Shown: positions 11,650 through 21,383 of the stretch, piece by piece
How positions within the stretch are numbered: the stretch's first letter is position 1
How the letters are laid out: the number at the start of each line of letters is the position of its first letter
Source: Rhodoblastus acidophilus
GTDB taxonomy: Bacteria; Pseudomonadota; Alphaproteobacteria; Rhizobiales; Beijerinckiaceae
Assembly (NCBI RefSeq): GCF_009720655.1
Contig: NZ_WNKS01000006.1
Span: 62,001 to 126,000 of the forward strand
Direction: 5' to 3'
Length of the DNA: 64,000 nucleotides
Notes under the pieces: generated by a model
The model's database searches: none
The model's input: only the letters and a program-made list of their open reading frames with translations
What the model was told of the DNA's origin: nothing
Program-made: the position numbers and the translations under genes

Positions 11650-14600
11650 ATGAACGTCTCCGCGCCCTTCATCCGGCGGCCGGTGGCGACCACGCTGCTG
11701 ATGATCGCCATCATCCTGGCGGGCCTCTCGGCGTTCAGGTTCCTGCCGCTCGCCACCCTGCCCTCGGTCGATTACCCGACCATCCAGGTCCAGACGTTTT
11801 ATCCCGGCGCCAGCCCGGAGGTGATGACCTCCGCCGTGACGGCGCCGCTGGAGCGTCAGCTCGGCCAGATGCCGGGCTTATCGGAAATGACCTCGGCGAG
11901 TTCGGCCGGCGCCTCGATCATCACTCTGCAATTCGGCCTGTCCCTGTCGCTCGACGTCGCCGAACAGGAGGTCCAGGCCGCGATCAACGCCGCCAACAGT
12001 CTTTTGCCCTCCGATCTCCCGGCGCCGCCGATCTATGCCAAGGTCAACCCGGCCGACGCGCCGGTCCTGACGCTGGCGGTGACCTCGAAAACCCTGCCGC
12101 TGACGCAGTTGCGCGACATCAGCGAGACGCGGCTGGCGCAAAAGATTTCGCAACAGCCGGGCGTCGGCCTCGTCTCCATCGCGGGCGGACAGCGCCCCGC
12201 CGTGCGCGTAAAACTCAATCCGGCGGCCCTCGCCGCCTATGGGCTGGCGGTGGACGACATGCGCACCACGCTCGCCAACGCCAATGTCAACATTCCCAAG
12301 GGCAGTTTTGATGGGCCGACGCAAAGCTCGACCATCGCCGCCAACGACCAGATCGCCAACGCCGCCCAATATGCGGAGGTCGTCGTCGCCTATCGCAATG
12401 GCGCGCCGGTGCGGGTCAAGGACATCGCCACCGTCGTCGACGGTCCCGAAAACACCCGCCTCGCCGCCTGGGCCGACCGCACCCCGGCCATCCTGCTCAA
12501 CATCCAGCGCCAGCCCGGCGCCAATGTCATCGCCACCGTGGACAGCGTGCGCAAACTGCTGCCCCAACTGCTCTCGGACCTGCCGGCGGGCATGGACGTG
12601 GCCGTGCTCACCGACCGCACCACCACCATCCGCGCCTCCGTGGCCGATGTCGAGTTCGAGCTGATCCTGGCGGTGATCCTCGTGGTCGCCGTCATCTTCC
12701 TGTTCCTGCGCACCCTGCCCGCGACGCTGATCCCGTCGCTCTCCGTGCCGCTGTCGCTGATCGGCACGTTTGGAATCATGTATCTGCTGGGCTTCAGCCT
12801 CGACAATCTGTCGCTGATGGCGCTGACCATTTCGACCGGGTTTGTCGTCGACGACGCCATTGTCATGATCGAGAACATCGCCCGTTACGTCGAGCGCGGC
12901 GACAGTCCGATGCAGGCGGCGCTGCGCGGCTCCGCGCAGATCGGTTTTACGATCATCTCGCTCACCGTCTCGCTGATCGCGGTGCTGATTCCGCTGCTGT
13001 TCATGCAGGAAGTGGTCGGCCGCCTGTTCCACGAATTCGCTTTGACCCTCGCCATCACCATCATCATTTCCGCCATCGTCTCGCTGACGCTGGTGCCAAT
13101 GCTGTGCGCGCGGCTGATCAAGCGCAAGCCGGACTCCGAGCGCGGCTGGTTCGATCTTGGGGCCGAGCGCGTCATCAACGGCATGATCTCGGGCTATGCG
13201 CGCATGCTGGACGTGGTGCTGCGCCATCAGTTCGCCACCCTCATGGTGGCGATCGCGACGCTGGGCGTGACCGTGGCGCTCTGGGTCGCGATTCCAAAAG
13301 GTTTTTTCCCGCAACAGGACACCGGCGTGATTCAGGCCATGTCGGAGGGGCCGCAGGACGTCTCCTTCCCCGAAATGGTGCGGCTGCAAGGCGAGCTCGC
13401 CGAGATCATCCTGAAGGACCAGGACGTGGCCTCGCTGTCCTCGTTCGTCGGCGTCGACGGCGGCAATCTCACGCTCAACTCGGGCCGCTTCCTCATCAAT
13501 CTGAAGCCCCAGGGCCAGCGCAAGGACAATATCGCCGAAATCATCCGGAGGCTGACCAAGGCCGCGTCCGAAATCCCGGATGCAAAACTCTACATGCAGC
13601 CGGCGCAGGATTTGACCATCGACGCCTCGGTCACCCGCGCCCAATATAAATTCGTGCTGGAGAACGCGAACTCCAAGCTGTTCAAGGAATGGGCCCCGAA
13701 ACTGACGGAGCGGCTGCGGCAGTCGCCGGAGCTGGCCGATGTCGCCAATGACATGCAGCAGGGCGGCGCGGCGCTCGACCTCGTCGTCGACCGCGACGCG
13801 GCGGCGCGCTTCGGCGTCACCATGGCGAGCATCGACAACGTGCTCTACGACCTGTTCGGCCAGCGCATCATTTCGACCGTTTACAGCCAGTCCAACCAGT
13901 ACCGGGTGATTCTGGAAGGCGACGAGTCCGTCCGCACCTCGCTCAAGGGGTTGGACTCCATCTACCTGCCCTCCAACGCCTCCGCGACCAACCGGCAGAC
14001 GCCGCTGTCGGCGCTGGTGACGATGAAACAGCGCAACGGGCCGCTGGTCGTCACCCATCTCGCGCAGTTTCCCGCCACCACCATTTCCTTCAACCTCGCC
14101 AAGGGGGTTTCGCTCGGCGAAGCCGTGGAGGCGGTGGATCGCGCCGCCAAGGACATCGGCCTGCCCGACTCATTCTTGCTGGCGTGGCAGGGCGCGGCGG
14201 CGGCCTTCAAGTCGAATGTCGTCAACCAGCTGCTGCTGATCATGGCGGCGATCGCCACCATGTATATTGTGCTCGGCGTGCTCTACGAGAGTTTTGTCCA
14301 TCCGGTGACCATTCTCTCGACCCTGCCCTCGGCGAGCGTCGGCGCCCTGGCGACGCTGATGCTGTTTGGCTACGACCTCGACATTATCGCGGTGATCGGC
14401 ATCATTTTGTTGATCGGCATCGTCAAGAAAAACGCGATCATGATGATCGATTTCGCCCTGGAGGCCGAACGCGACGAGGGCTTGCCTCCGGTCGAGGCGA
14501 TCCGGCAGGCGTGCCTGCTGCGCTTCCGCCCGATCCTGATGACCACGCTCGCCGCGATTCTCGGCGCGCTGCCGCTGATGCTGGGGAACGGCGTCGGCCA

Positions 14601-14775
14601 CGAACTGCGCCAGCCGCTCGGCTACGCCATCGTCGGCGGCCTCGTGGTGAGCCAGATCCTGACCCTGTTCACCACGCCGGTGATCTATCTCTATTTCGAC
14701 CGGCTGGCGCAAAGGCTCGGCGGCGGACAACGCCACGAGCCAACGGACGATGCGTTGCCGGAGCCGCTGGCATGA
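11650..14775 (+). CDS. RND multidrug efflux permease, MdtB-like
   Basis: A 1,041-residue resistance-nodulation-division transporter of the hydrophobe/amphiphile efflux class, using proton flow to expel substrates. It starts with the family signature [17 protein letters not shown], has two large periplasmic loops and about twelve membrane helices, and carries the TM4 proton-relay acidic pair in [14 protein letters not shown]. The C-terminal half has [19 protein letters not shown]. It is followed after a REP-type palindrome by a second permease, matching an mdtABC-like layout in which two different permeases form a heterotrimer. Substrates are not predictable. Confidence 0.93.
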   Translation: MNVSAPFIRRPVATTLLMIAIILAGLSAFRFLPLATLPSVDYPTIQVQTFYPGASPEVMTSAVTAPLERQLGQMPGLSEMTSASSAGASIITLQFGLSLSLDVAEQEVQAAINAANSLLPSDLPAPPIYAKVNPADAPVLTLAVTSKTLPLTQLRDISETRLAQKISQQPGVGLVSIAGGQRPAVRVKLNPAALAAYGLAVDDMRTTLANANVNIPKGSFDGPTQSSTIAANDQIANAAQYAEVVVAYRNGAPVRVKDIATVVDGPENTRLAAWADRTPAILLNIQRQPGANVIATVDSVRKLLPQLLSDLPAGMDVAVLTDRTTTIRASVADVEFELILAVILVVAVIFLFLRTLPATLIPSLSVPLSLIGTFGIMYLLGFSLDNLSLMALTISTGFVVDDAIVMIENIARYVERGDSPMQAALRGSAQIGFTIISLTVSLIAVLIPLLFMQEVVGRLFHEFALTLAITIIISAIVSLTLVPMLCARLIKRKPDSERGWFDLGAERVINGMISGYARMLDVVLRHQFATLMVAIATLGVTVALWVAIPKGFFPQQDTGVIQAMSEGPQDVSFPEMVRLQGELAEIILKDQDVASLSSFVGVDGGNLTLNSGRFLINLKPQGQRKDNIAEIIRRLTKAASEIPDAKLYMQPAQDLTIDASVTRAQYKFVLENANSKLFKEWAPKLTERLRQSPELADVANDMQQGGAALDLVVDRDAAARFGVTMASIDNVLYDLFGQRIISTVYSQSNQYRVILEGDESVRTSLKGLDSIYLPSNASATNRQTPLSALVTMKQRNGPLVVTHLAQFPATTISFNLAKGVSLGEAVEAVDRAAKDIGLPDSFLLAWQGAAAAFKSNVVNQLLLIMAAIATMYIVLGVLYESFVHPVTILSTLPSASVGALATLMLFGYDLDIIAVIGIILLIGIVKKNAIMMIDFALEAERDEGLPPVEAIRQACLLRFRPILMTTLAAILGALPLMLGNGVGHELRQPLGYAIVGGLVVSQILTLFTTPVIYLYFDRLAQRLGGGQRHEPTDDALPEPLA

Positions 14776-14798
14776 TGGGCGTTTTCGATTTCCGCGCC

Positions 14799-14924
14799 GT
14801 CATTGCGAGCGAAGCGAAGCAATCCACCAAATGTCTCGCCCGAAACGCGGGCCGTGGGGCGCGCGTCGAAACCGATCGCGAGGCGCAGTCGCCGGGTGGA
14901 TTGCTTCGCTTCGCTCGCAATGAC
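14799..14924. repeat. REP-type inverted repeat with 30-bp arms
   Basis: Two perfect 30-bp inverted arms (14799-14828 and 14895-14924, beginning GTCATTGCGAGCGAAGCGAA) surround 66 bp. This motif is a familiar dispersed extragenic palindrome in several bacterial groups. It sits between two permease genes of one operon, so the mRNA could fold into a long hairpin here, which may reduce expression of the downstream permease. Confidence 0.85.
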
Positions 14925-14980
14925 GAACCGAGACCAATCGGGAGCAACGCGTCGCCCGGATCGGGGGCGGGCGGAAAAAG

Positions 14981-17900
14981 ATGAACATCTCCGCCCCGTT
15001 CATCCGCCGCCCCGTGGCGACCATCCTGCTGACGCTGGGCATCGCGCTCGCCGGCGCCATTTCCTTCTACCTGCTGCCGGTGGCGCCGCTGCCGCAGTTC
15101 AACATCCCCACCATCACCGTCAACGCCGCCCTGCCCGGCGCCAGCCCGGAGACCGTGGCCAACAGCGTCGCCGCGCCGCTGGAGCGCCACCTCGGCCAGA
15201 TCGCCGACGTCACCGACATCGTCTCGCAATCGAGCCTCGGCCAGACCCGCGTCACCCTGCAATTCAACATCCGCCGCGACCCCGACGGCGCCTCGCGCGA
15301 CGTGCAGGCCGCCATCAACGCCGCGCGCGCCGACCTGCCCACCGCCCTGCGCTCCAACCCCACTTACCGCAAATTCAACCCGGCCGACGCGCCGATCCTG
15401 ATCCTCAGCCTGAAATCCAAGACTCTGACGCGCGGCCAGCTCTATGACCTCGCCTCCAACGTCCTGCAGCAGCGCATTTCGCAAATCCCCGGCATCGGCC
15501 AGGTCCTGATCGGCGGCTCGACGCTGCCCGCCGTCCGCGTCGAACTCAATCCGCAGGCCCTGTTCAAATATGGCATCGGCCTGGAGGACGTGCGCGCCGC
15601 GCTCGCCTCCGCCAACGCCAACGCGCCCAAGGGGGTCATTGAACAGGGGCCGCGCTCCTACCAGATCTACACCAACGATCAGGCGTCGCATGCCGAGGAT
15701 TATCGCCCGCTGGTGATCGCCTATCGCAACGGCAACGCGGTGCGGCTGTCCGATGTCGCCGAGGTCGTGGATTCCGTCGAGGACCTGCGCAACGCCGGTT
15801 TCGCCGACGGCGTCCCCGCCATTCTCGCCATTCTCACGGCGGAGCCCGGCGCCAACATCATCTCCACCGTGGATGCGGTCCAAGCCGAGCTGCCGCGCCT
15901 CGCCGCCGCGCTCGGCGGCGATGTCGTGCTGAACACGGCGATGGACCGATCCATCACCATCCGCGCCTCGCTGAAGGACACGGAAATTTCGCTGGTGATC
16001 TCGATCGCGCTGGTGACCCTTGTCGTCTTCCTGTTCCTGCAGAACGGCCGGGCCACGCTGATCCCGAGCATCGCCGTGCCGGTGTCGATCATCGGCACGT
16101 TCGCCGCCATGTACCTGCTCGGCTACAGCCTCAATCTGCTGTCGCTGATGGCGCTGACCATCGCCACCGGCTTTGTCGTCGACGACGCCATCGTCGTGGT
16201 CGAGAACATCGAGCGCCATCTGGACGAAGGCATGCCGCCCCGGCAGGCGGCGCTGGTCGGGGCGAGCGAGGTCGGTTTCACCGTGCTCTCCATCACCCTG
16301 TCGCTGGTCGCGGTGTTCGCGCCCATCCTGTTCATGGGCGGCATCATCGGCGCGTTCTTCCGCGAATTCGCCATGACGCTCACCGTCGCCATCATGATCT
16401 CGCTGGTGATTTCGCTCACCACCACGCCCATGCTCTGCGCGCTGCTGCTGCGCCGCCGGGAGGGCGAGGGTCACGGCCGCATGGCCCGCGCCCTGCAAAA
16501 CGCCTTTGCCGCGACGCAGGCCCTTTACGGCCGCACCCTGTTGGTGGCGCTCCGCCATCCCAAACTGATCGTGGTCAGCCTGATCCTGGTGGTCGTGGCC
16601 AATGTCCAGCTTTACAAGCACATCCCAAAAGGCCTGTTCCCGCAGCAGGACACCGGGCGCCTGATCGGCCGGCTCGAAGCCGACCAGAGCATTTCCTTCG
16701 CCGCGATGAGCGCCAAGCTGGAAGAGCTGGTTCGCGTGGTCAAGGAGGACCCCGACATCGAGACCGTGGTCGGTTTCACCGGCGCCGGCAGCGGCGGCGG
16801 TTTTGGTTCCGTCAACACCGCCACCGTCTTCGCCGCGCTCAAACCGCTCGGCGTGCGCAAGCTCACCGCCGACCAGGTGATCGCGCGCCTGCGGCCCAAG
16901 CTCAACCACGTCCCGGGCGGGCGCCTCTACTTCTTCCCCGCGCAGGACCTGTCGCGCGGGCCGCGCAGCTCCTCCGCACAATTCCAGTACACGCTCGGCG
17001 CCGACGACACGGCGGAACTGCACGAATGGGCGCAAAAACTCGTCGACCAGTTGCAAAAACGCGGCCGGCTCAAGGATGTGACCTCCGACCAGCAGACCAA
17101 GGCGCTGCAAACCGACCTGGTGATCGACCGCGACGCCGCCGCCCGCTACGGCATCACGCCGGCGATGATCGACAACACGCTTTACGACGCCTTCGGCCAG
17201 CGTCAGGTGTCGGTGATTTTCGCCCCGATCAACCAATATCACGTCGTCATGGAAATCGACCCGCGCTACACCAAGCGCCCGTCCATGCTCGACGAAATCT
17301 ATATCTCGACGGCGGGCGGCGCCGCGAAAGGATCGGCGACGACAAACCTGCCGTCGGGCGCGGTGACCAAATCCGGCGACACCACGGCGGCGGCGGGATC
17401 GGCGAGCCTCGATTCCGCGCGCAACGCCTCCACCAACGCGCTCGCGGCGAGCGGCCGCAGTTCGGCCTCGGCCGGCGCCGCCGTCTCCACCGCGCAGGAG
17501 ACGATGATCCCGCTCTCGGCCATCGCCCGTTACGAGCGGGGCAACACGCCGCTTTCGGTCAACCACCAGGGCGGCTTCGTCACCACCACGATCAGCTACA
17601 ATCTCGCGCTCGGCGACACCGAATCCGACGCGGACGCGGAGATTCGCGCCGCCGCCGCGGACATCCACATGCCGGCGAGCGTCCACCCCGTCACCAACGG
17701 CGCCAACGCCATGTTCGCGGAGAGTTTTTCGAACATGCCGCTGCTGCTGATGATCGCGATCCTGTCGATCTACATCGTGCTCGGCATTTTGTACGAGAGC
17801 GCCATCCATCCGATCACCATCCTCTCCACCCTGCCCTCGGCGGGCCTGGGCGCGCTGATCGGCCAGATGGCGTTCGGCATCGAATTCACCGTGATCTCCG

Positions 17901-18283
17901 CCATCGCCGTGGTGCTCCTGATTGGCATCGTCAAGAAAAACGCGATTTTGATGGTCGATTTCGCCATAGACGCGCGGCGCGAGCGCGGCCTGTCGCCGTT
18001 CGAGGCGATTTACGAAGCCTGCCTGATGCGCTTCCGCCCGATCATGATGACGACTTTCGCGGCTGTGCTCGGCGCGGTGCCGCTGGCGATCGGCTTTGGC
18101 GAGGGCGGCGAGGTGCGCCGGCCGCTGGGCGTTTCGATTGTGGGCGGCCTGCTGGTGTCGCAAATTTTGACGCTCTACACGACGCCGGTGATCTACCTCT
18201 ATCTCGACCGCTTCAGCCTGTGGATGGAGCGCAAGCGGGCGAACTGGAAGGGTCAGCGCGCGGCGGAAAGCCCGGCCGAATGA
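14981..18283 (+). CDS. RND multidrug efflux permease, MdtC-like, with extra linker
   Basis: A 1,100-residue RND permease, about 60 residues longer than its neighbour. It starts [17 protein letters not shown] and keeps the TM4 acidic pair in [15 protein letters not shown] and the motif [19 protein letters not shown]. The extra length is a Gly/Ser/Ala/Thr-rich segment (about 17310-17510) inside the second periplasmic loop, with no recognisable domain. As the last gene of the operon it is separated from the first permease by 205 bp holding the REP palindrome. Confidence 0.92.
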   Translation: MNISAPFIRRPVATILLTLGIALAGAISFYLLPVAPLPQFNIPTITVNAALPGASPETVANSVAAPLERHLGQIADVTDIVSQSSLGQTRVTLQFNIRRDPDGASRDVQAAINAARADLPTALRSNPTYRKFNPADAPILILSLKSKTLTRGQLYDLASNVLQQRISQIPGIGQVLIGGSTLPAVRVELNPQALFKYGIGLEDVRAALASANANAPKGVIEQGPRSYQIYTNDQASHAEDYRPLVIAYRNGNAVRLSDVAEVVDSVEDLRNAGFADGVPAILAILTAEPGANIISTVDAVQAELPRLAAALGGDVVLNTAMDRSITIRASLKDTEISLVISIALVTLVVFLFLQNGRATLIPSIAVPVSIIGTFAAMYLLGYSLNLLSLMALTIATGFVVDDAIVVVENIERHLDEGMPPRQAALVGASEVGFTVLSITLSLVAVFAPILFMGGIIGAFFREFAMTLTVAIMISLVISLTTTPMLCALLLRRREGEGHGRMARALQNAFAATQALYGRTLLVALRHPKLIVVSLILVVVANVQLYKHIPKGLFPQQDTGRLIGRLEADQSISFAAMSAKLEELVRVVKEDPDIETVVGFTGAGSGGGFGSVNTATVFAALKPLGVRKLTADQVIARLRPKLNHVPGGRLYFFPAQDLSRGPRSSSAQFQYTLGADDTAELHEWAQKLVDQLQKRGRLKDVTSDQQTKALQTDLVIDRDAAARYGITPAMIDNTLYDAFGQRQVSVIFAPINQYHVVMEIDPRYTKRPSMLDEIYISTAGGAAKGSATTNLPSGAVTKSGDTTAAAGSASLDSARNASTNALAASGRSSASAGAAVSTAQETMIPLSAIARYERGNTPLSVNHQGGFVTTTISYNLALGDTESDADAEIRAAAADIHMPASVHPVTNGANAMFAESFSNMPLLLMIAILSIYIVLGILYESAIHPITILSTLPSAGLGALIGQMAFGIEFTVISAIAVVLLIGIVKKNAILMVDFAIDARRERGLSPFEAIYEACLMRFRPIMMTTFAAVLGAVPLAIGFGEGGEVRRPLGVSIVGGLLVSQILTLYTTPVIYLYLDRFSLWMERKRANWKGQRAAESPAE

Positions 18284-18390
18284 TGACGAAAAGGTGATAA
18301 TTGCGCCTCCCCGGCGCTTGACATGGGGTTCGGCTGGAGGACAATTTTGCGCTATGCATTGACAAACACTTCGTTGCCGAGAGCCATCAC

Positions 18391-19191
18391 ATGAATGAAC
18401 AGGCTCAACTCGAAAGCGCGGCCTCCGACCGCGATCGCAAGCCCAGGTTCTCCATCAGCGTGACGACGTTCATCGCGGTCTCGTCCTTCGTCATCTCCAT
18501 CTACAATTTCTACGTGACCTCGATCAAGCAAACCGAAGCGCTGATCGTCTCGCAGGATGGATTTGGCGACTACGTCTCGATGAAGAAGGACGACCTCAAG
18601 ATATCGACGAAGTATTTTTCGCACGTCAATTTCGCCAATGCGGGAAACCGGAACCTGGTGATCGACGAGGTCTCGCTGGTGGTGTTCCAGCCGGGCGCCA
18701 CGGATTATTCATCCTACCCTCTGGAGCAATACACCCAGGCGGCCGACCCCATGAACCCCTCGACGAACCGTTTCGACAATCAACGCTGCGTCGGCGACAT
18801 GTCCGTCATCAGGCTCGACATCCCGCCCTTCACCGTCAAGGGCGGTGAAATCGAAATCAAGAATTTCAGCCTGGGCGCCGGCCTGGAGGTGCATGAGCAG
18901 ATCAAACCTCCGCAAGTCGCATCGCTGAACGGAGAAGACGGCAGACCGCGCTCTGTGGCCGCCCTGGCGCTGACCGAGCAGAACAGGACGCAAACCGCCC
19001 GTTTCGTCTATTGCATCACCATCCGCTTGCGCAACGCCGACGGCAAGACCTTCCCCCTGACGCGGCCGATGTGGTCGGCGGAGTTCAAGCTCGTGTCGGA
19101 TTCCGACCTCTTGGAGCCCGGCGCCTTCAATTGGCTGCCGGGACTGGACCAGAAGGTTTTCGAGCGCACGAGTTTCAGATTGCTGGATTAA
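18391..19191 (+). CDS. Membrane-anchored protein of unknown function
   Basis: A 266-residue protein I do not recognise. Residues 1-20 are polar, followed by one membrane helix near residues 24-48 (TTFIAVSSFVISIYNFYVT). The rest is soluble and beta-rich, with segments such as HVNFANAGNRNLVIDEVSLV and FTVKGGEIEIKNFSL that resemble an immunoglobulin-like or cupredoxin-like sandwich; this is only an impression from strand pattern. It lies alone between the efflux operon and fdsG, on the same strand. Codon use looks like that of its neighbours. Confidence 0.7.
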   Translation: MNEQAQLESAASDRDRKPRFSISVTTFIAVSSFVISIYNFYVTSIKQTEALIVSQDGFGDYVSMKKDDLKISTKYFSHVNFANAGNRNLVIDEVSLVVFQPGATDYSSYPLEQYTQAADPMNPSTNRFDNQRCVGDMSVIRLDIPPFTVKGGEIEIKNFSLGAGLEVHEQIKPPQVASLNGEDGRPRSVAALALTEQNRTQTARFVYCITIRLRNADGKTFPLTRPMWSAEFKLVSDSDLLEPGAFNWLPGLDQKVFERTSFRLLD

Positions 19192-19209
19192 GCACTGCCT
19201 CTGGCGCTT

Positions 19210-19226
19210 GATAGACAGCGTCTATC
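19210..19226. promoter_or_regulatory. Candidate LysR-type operator upstream of the fds operon
   Basis: GATAGAC-AGC-GTCTATC is a perfect 7-bp dyad that contains the T-N11-A pattern of LysR-type regulator sites. It lies about 90 bp upstream of the chosen fdsG start. In other bacteria fds operons are controlled by a LysR-type protein (FdsR); no adjacent regulator gene is present here, so the link is inference. Confidence 0.5.
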
Positions 19227-19317
19227 ACGTCTTAAGAAAAATTCATTTGCGCCAAACGAACCTTACCGTTTCAATCGGGTTCAATCTGCAAAACCATAAA
19301 AAATGCAGGACTCAGGG

Positions 19318-19803
19318 ATGGAAAAACCGCTGGCGTGGGACGAACCGCGCGCGAAAGCGCTTGTCGACGCAAAATCAGGACTGGAAGGACCGCTGCTGCC
19401 GATCCTGCACGATCTGCAGGAAACATTTGGCTATGTCGATCCGCGCGCGGTGGCGATCATCGCCGGCGCGCTCAACGTGTCGCGGGCCGAAGTTTTTGGA
19501 ACCCTAAGCTTCTACAAGGATTTCAAGAAGCAGAAGCCGCTCGGGCGCACCATAAAACTGTGCCTGGCCGAGGCCTGCCAGGCGCGGGGCGCCGACGCGC
19601 TGGCCGAGCGTTTTGAAACGAAAACCGGCTGCAAGATCGACGGCGGGTTTCACCAGGGCGTGGAGGTCGAGACCGTCTATTGCCTCGGCAATTGCGCGCT
19701 CGGCCCCAACGCCCTCTACGACGGCGAGCTGTTCGGCGCGCTGACCGACGAGTCTCTCGCCGCCCTGCACGCCCGCGCCGCACGCGAAGGAGTCGCTCCA
19801 TGA
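19318..19803 (+). CDS. fdsG: NAD-dependent formate dehydrogenase gamma subunit
   Basis: A 161-residue NuoE-like subunit carrying a [2Fe-2S] cluster in a thioredoxin-like fold. The cluster ligands are visible as KLCLAEAC followed by YCLGNC about 40 residues later. It passes electrons within the soluble formate dehydrogenase that oxidises formate to CO2 and reduces NAD. I chose the ATG at 19318 because AGGA lies 7 bases upstream; the in-frame ATG at 19303 has no ribosome site. Its TGA overlaps the fdsB start (ATGA). Gene order fdsG-B-A-fdhD-fdsD is typical of this enzyme family. Confidence 0.93.
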   Translation: MEKPLAWDEPRAKALVDAKSGLEGPLLPILHDLQETFGYVDPRAVAIIAGALNVSRAEVFGTLSFYKDFKKQKPLGRTIKLCLAEACQARGADALAERFETKTGCKIDGGFHQGVEVETVYCLGNCALGPNALYDGELFGALTDESLAALHARAAREGVAP

Positions 19804-21374
19804 CGACCCTGACCGTTTACATCCCGGCGGACGCCGCCGCGCTGTCGCTCGGCGCGGAGCGGCTGGTCGCGGCCTTCGGCCGCGAGGCCGAAGCCCGAGG
19901 CGTTCCGATCGACATCAAGCGGGTCGGCTCGCACGGCATGTTCTGGCTGGAGCCGCTGATCGAAATCGAAACCTTGAAGGGACGCGTCGGCTTCGGCCCG
20001 GTCCGCCCCGAGGACGTGCCCTCGCTGTTCGACTCCGGCGCCCTGGCCGGCGCCGAGCACCCCTTAAAACTCGGCCATGTCGCCGACATGGTGTGGATGC
20101 TGCGCCAGCAGCGCCTGACCTTCGCGCGCTGCGGCGTGATCGATCCGCTGTCGCTTTCGGACTACGAGGAAAAGGACGGTTTTAGGGGCCTGCGCAACGC
20201 CCTCGCCATGTCTCCGGCCGAAGTGGTCGAGCAGGTCCGCGCCTCGGGCCTGCGCGGTCGCGGCGGCGCCGGCTTTCCCACCGGCATCAAGTGGAAGACG
20301 GTTCATGATGCGCAGGCCGACCGCAAATATGTGATCTGCAACGCCGACGAAGGCGACAGCGGCACATTCGCGGATCGCATGGTGTTCGAAGGCGATCCGT
20401 TCATGCTCATCGAGGGCATGGCCATCGCCGCCTATGCCGTCGGCGCCGACAAGGGTTTTATTTATCTGCGCTCCGAATATCCGCACGCGGCGAAGGTCAT
20501 GGCGCGCGCCATCGCGCTCGCCGAACAGGCGGGATGGATCGGCGAGAACGCTTTTGGGCCGGGCAAGCCTTTTTGCCTGGAACAGCGCATCGGCGCCGGC
20601 GCCTATATCTGCGGCGAGGAAACCGCCCTGATCGAAAGTTTGGAGGGCAAGCGCGCGCTGGTGCGGGCCAAGCCGCCGATTCCCGCGCTGCATGGGCTGT
20701 TCGGGCGTCCGACGCTGGTCAACAATGTGCTGTCCTTCGCCGCCGTCCCCTTCATCCTCGCCGAGGGCGGCCAGGCCTATGCCGATTTCGGCAGCGGAAA
20801 ATCGCGCGGCACGCTGCCGGTGCAGCTCGCCGGCAATGTCCAGCGCGGCGGGCTGATCGAACTGGCGTTCGGCATCACGCTGCGCGAAATCGTCGAAGGG
20901 TTTGGCGGCGGCACGGCCTCGGGACGGCCGATCCGCGCGGTGCAGATCGGCGGGCCGCTGGGCGCCTATATCACCGAAAGCCAGCTCGATCTCGAAATGG
21001 ACTATGAGGTGCTGGCGGCCAACGGCGCCATGCTCGGCCACGGCGGCATCGTCGTGTTCGACGACACCGTCGACATGGCGAAAATGGCGAAATTCGCCAT
21101 GCGTTTCGGCGCCGAGGAAAGCTGCGGCAAATGCACCCCCTGCCGCATCGGCGCGACGCGCGGCGGCGAGGTCTTGCAAAAAATCATCGCCGGCGAGCGC
21201 GTCGAACAGAATATCGCCCTGCTGCGCGATCTCTGCGACGTGATGACCGCGGGGTCGCTGTGCGCCCATGGCGGGCTGGTTCCCAATCCGGTGCTGTCAG
21301 CCCTCAATCGTTTTCCCGAAGATTTCTCCAAGGGACCACAAGAGACCGTCGCGCACAAAAACGCCGCCGAATAG
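19800..21374 (+). CDS. fdsB: NAD-dependent formate dehydrogenase beta subunit
   Basis: A 524-residue NuoF-like diaphorase subunit binding FMN, NAD and a [4Fe-4S] cluster. The FMN/NAD glycine-rich motif is GRGGAGFPTGIKWKT; the second nucleotide-site block is GAGAYICGEETALIESLEG. The cluster ligands are ESCGKCTPCRIG plus a later cysteine in AGSLCAHGG. The N-terminal ~120 residues form a thioredoxin-like extension. The start ATG overlaps the fdsG stop by four bases. It transfers electrons from the iron-sulfur chain to NAD. Confidence 0.95.
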   Translation: MTTLTVYIPADAAALSLGAERLVAAFGREAEARGVPIDIKRVGSHGMFWLEPLIEIETLKGRVGFGPVRPEDVPSLFDSGALAGAEHPLKLGHVADMVWMLRQQRLTFARCGVIDPLSLSDYEEKDGFRGLRNALAMSPAEVVEQVRASGLRGRGGAGFPTGIKWKTVHDAQADRKYVICNADEGDSGTFADRMVFEGDPFMLIEGMAIAAYAVGADKGFIYLRSEYPHAAKVMARAIALAEQAGWIGENAFGPGKPFCLEQRIGAGAYICGEETALIESLEGKRALVRAKPPIPALHGLFGRPTLVNNVLSFAAVPFILAEGGQAYADFGSGKSRGTLPVQLAGNVQRGGLIELAFGITLREIVEGFGGGTASGRPIRAVQIGGPLGAYITESQLDLEMDYEVLAANGAMLGHGGIVVFDDTVDMAKMAKFAMRFGAEESCGKCTPCRIGATRGGEVLQKIIAGERVEQNIALLRDLCDVMTAGSLCAHGGLVPNPVLSALNRFPEDFSKGPQETVAHKNAAE

Positions 21375-21383
21375 GAGCGTTCC

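Noticed and set aside
14669-18163. 1,164-codon open frame on the minus strand
   Set aside because: It is a shadow of the RND permease, with His/Arg/Gly-rich composition and no domain; long antisense frames are common at this GC content.
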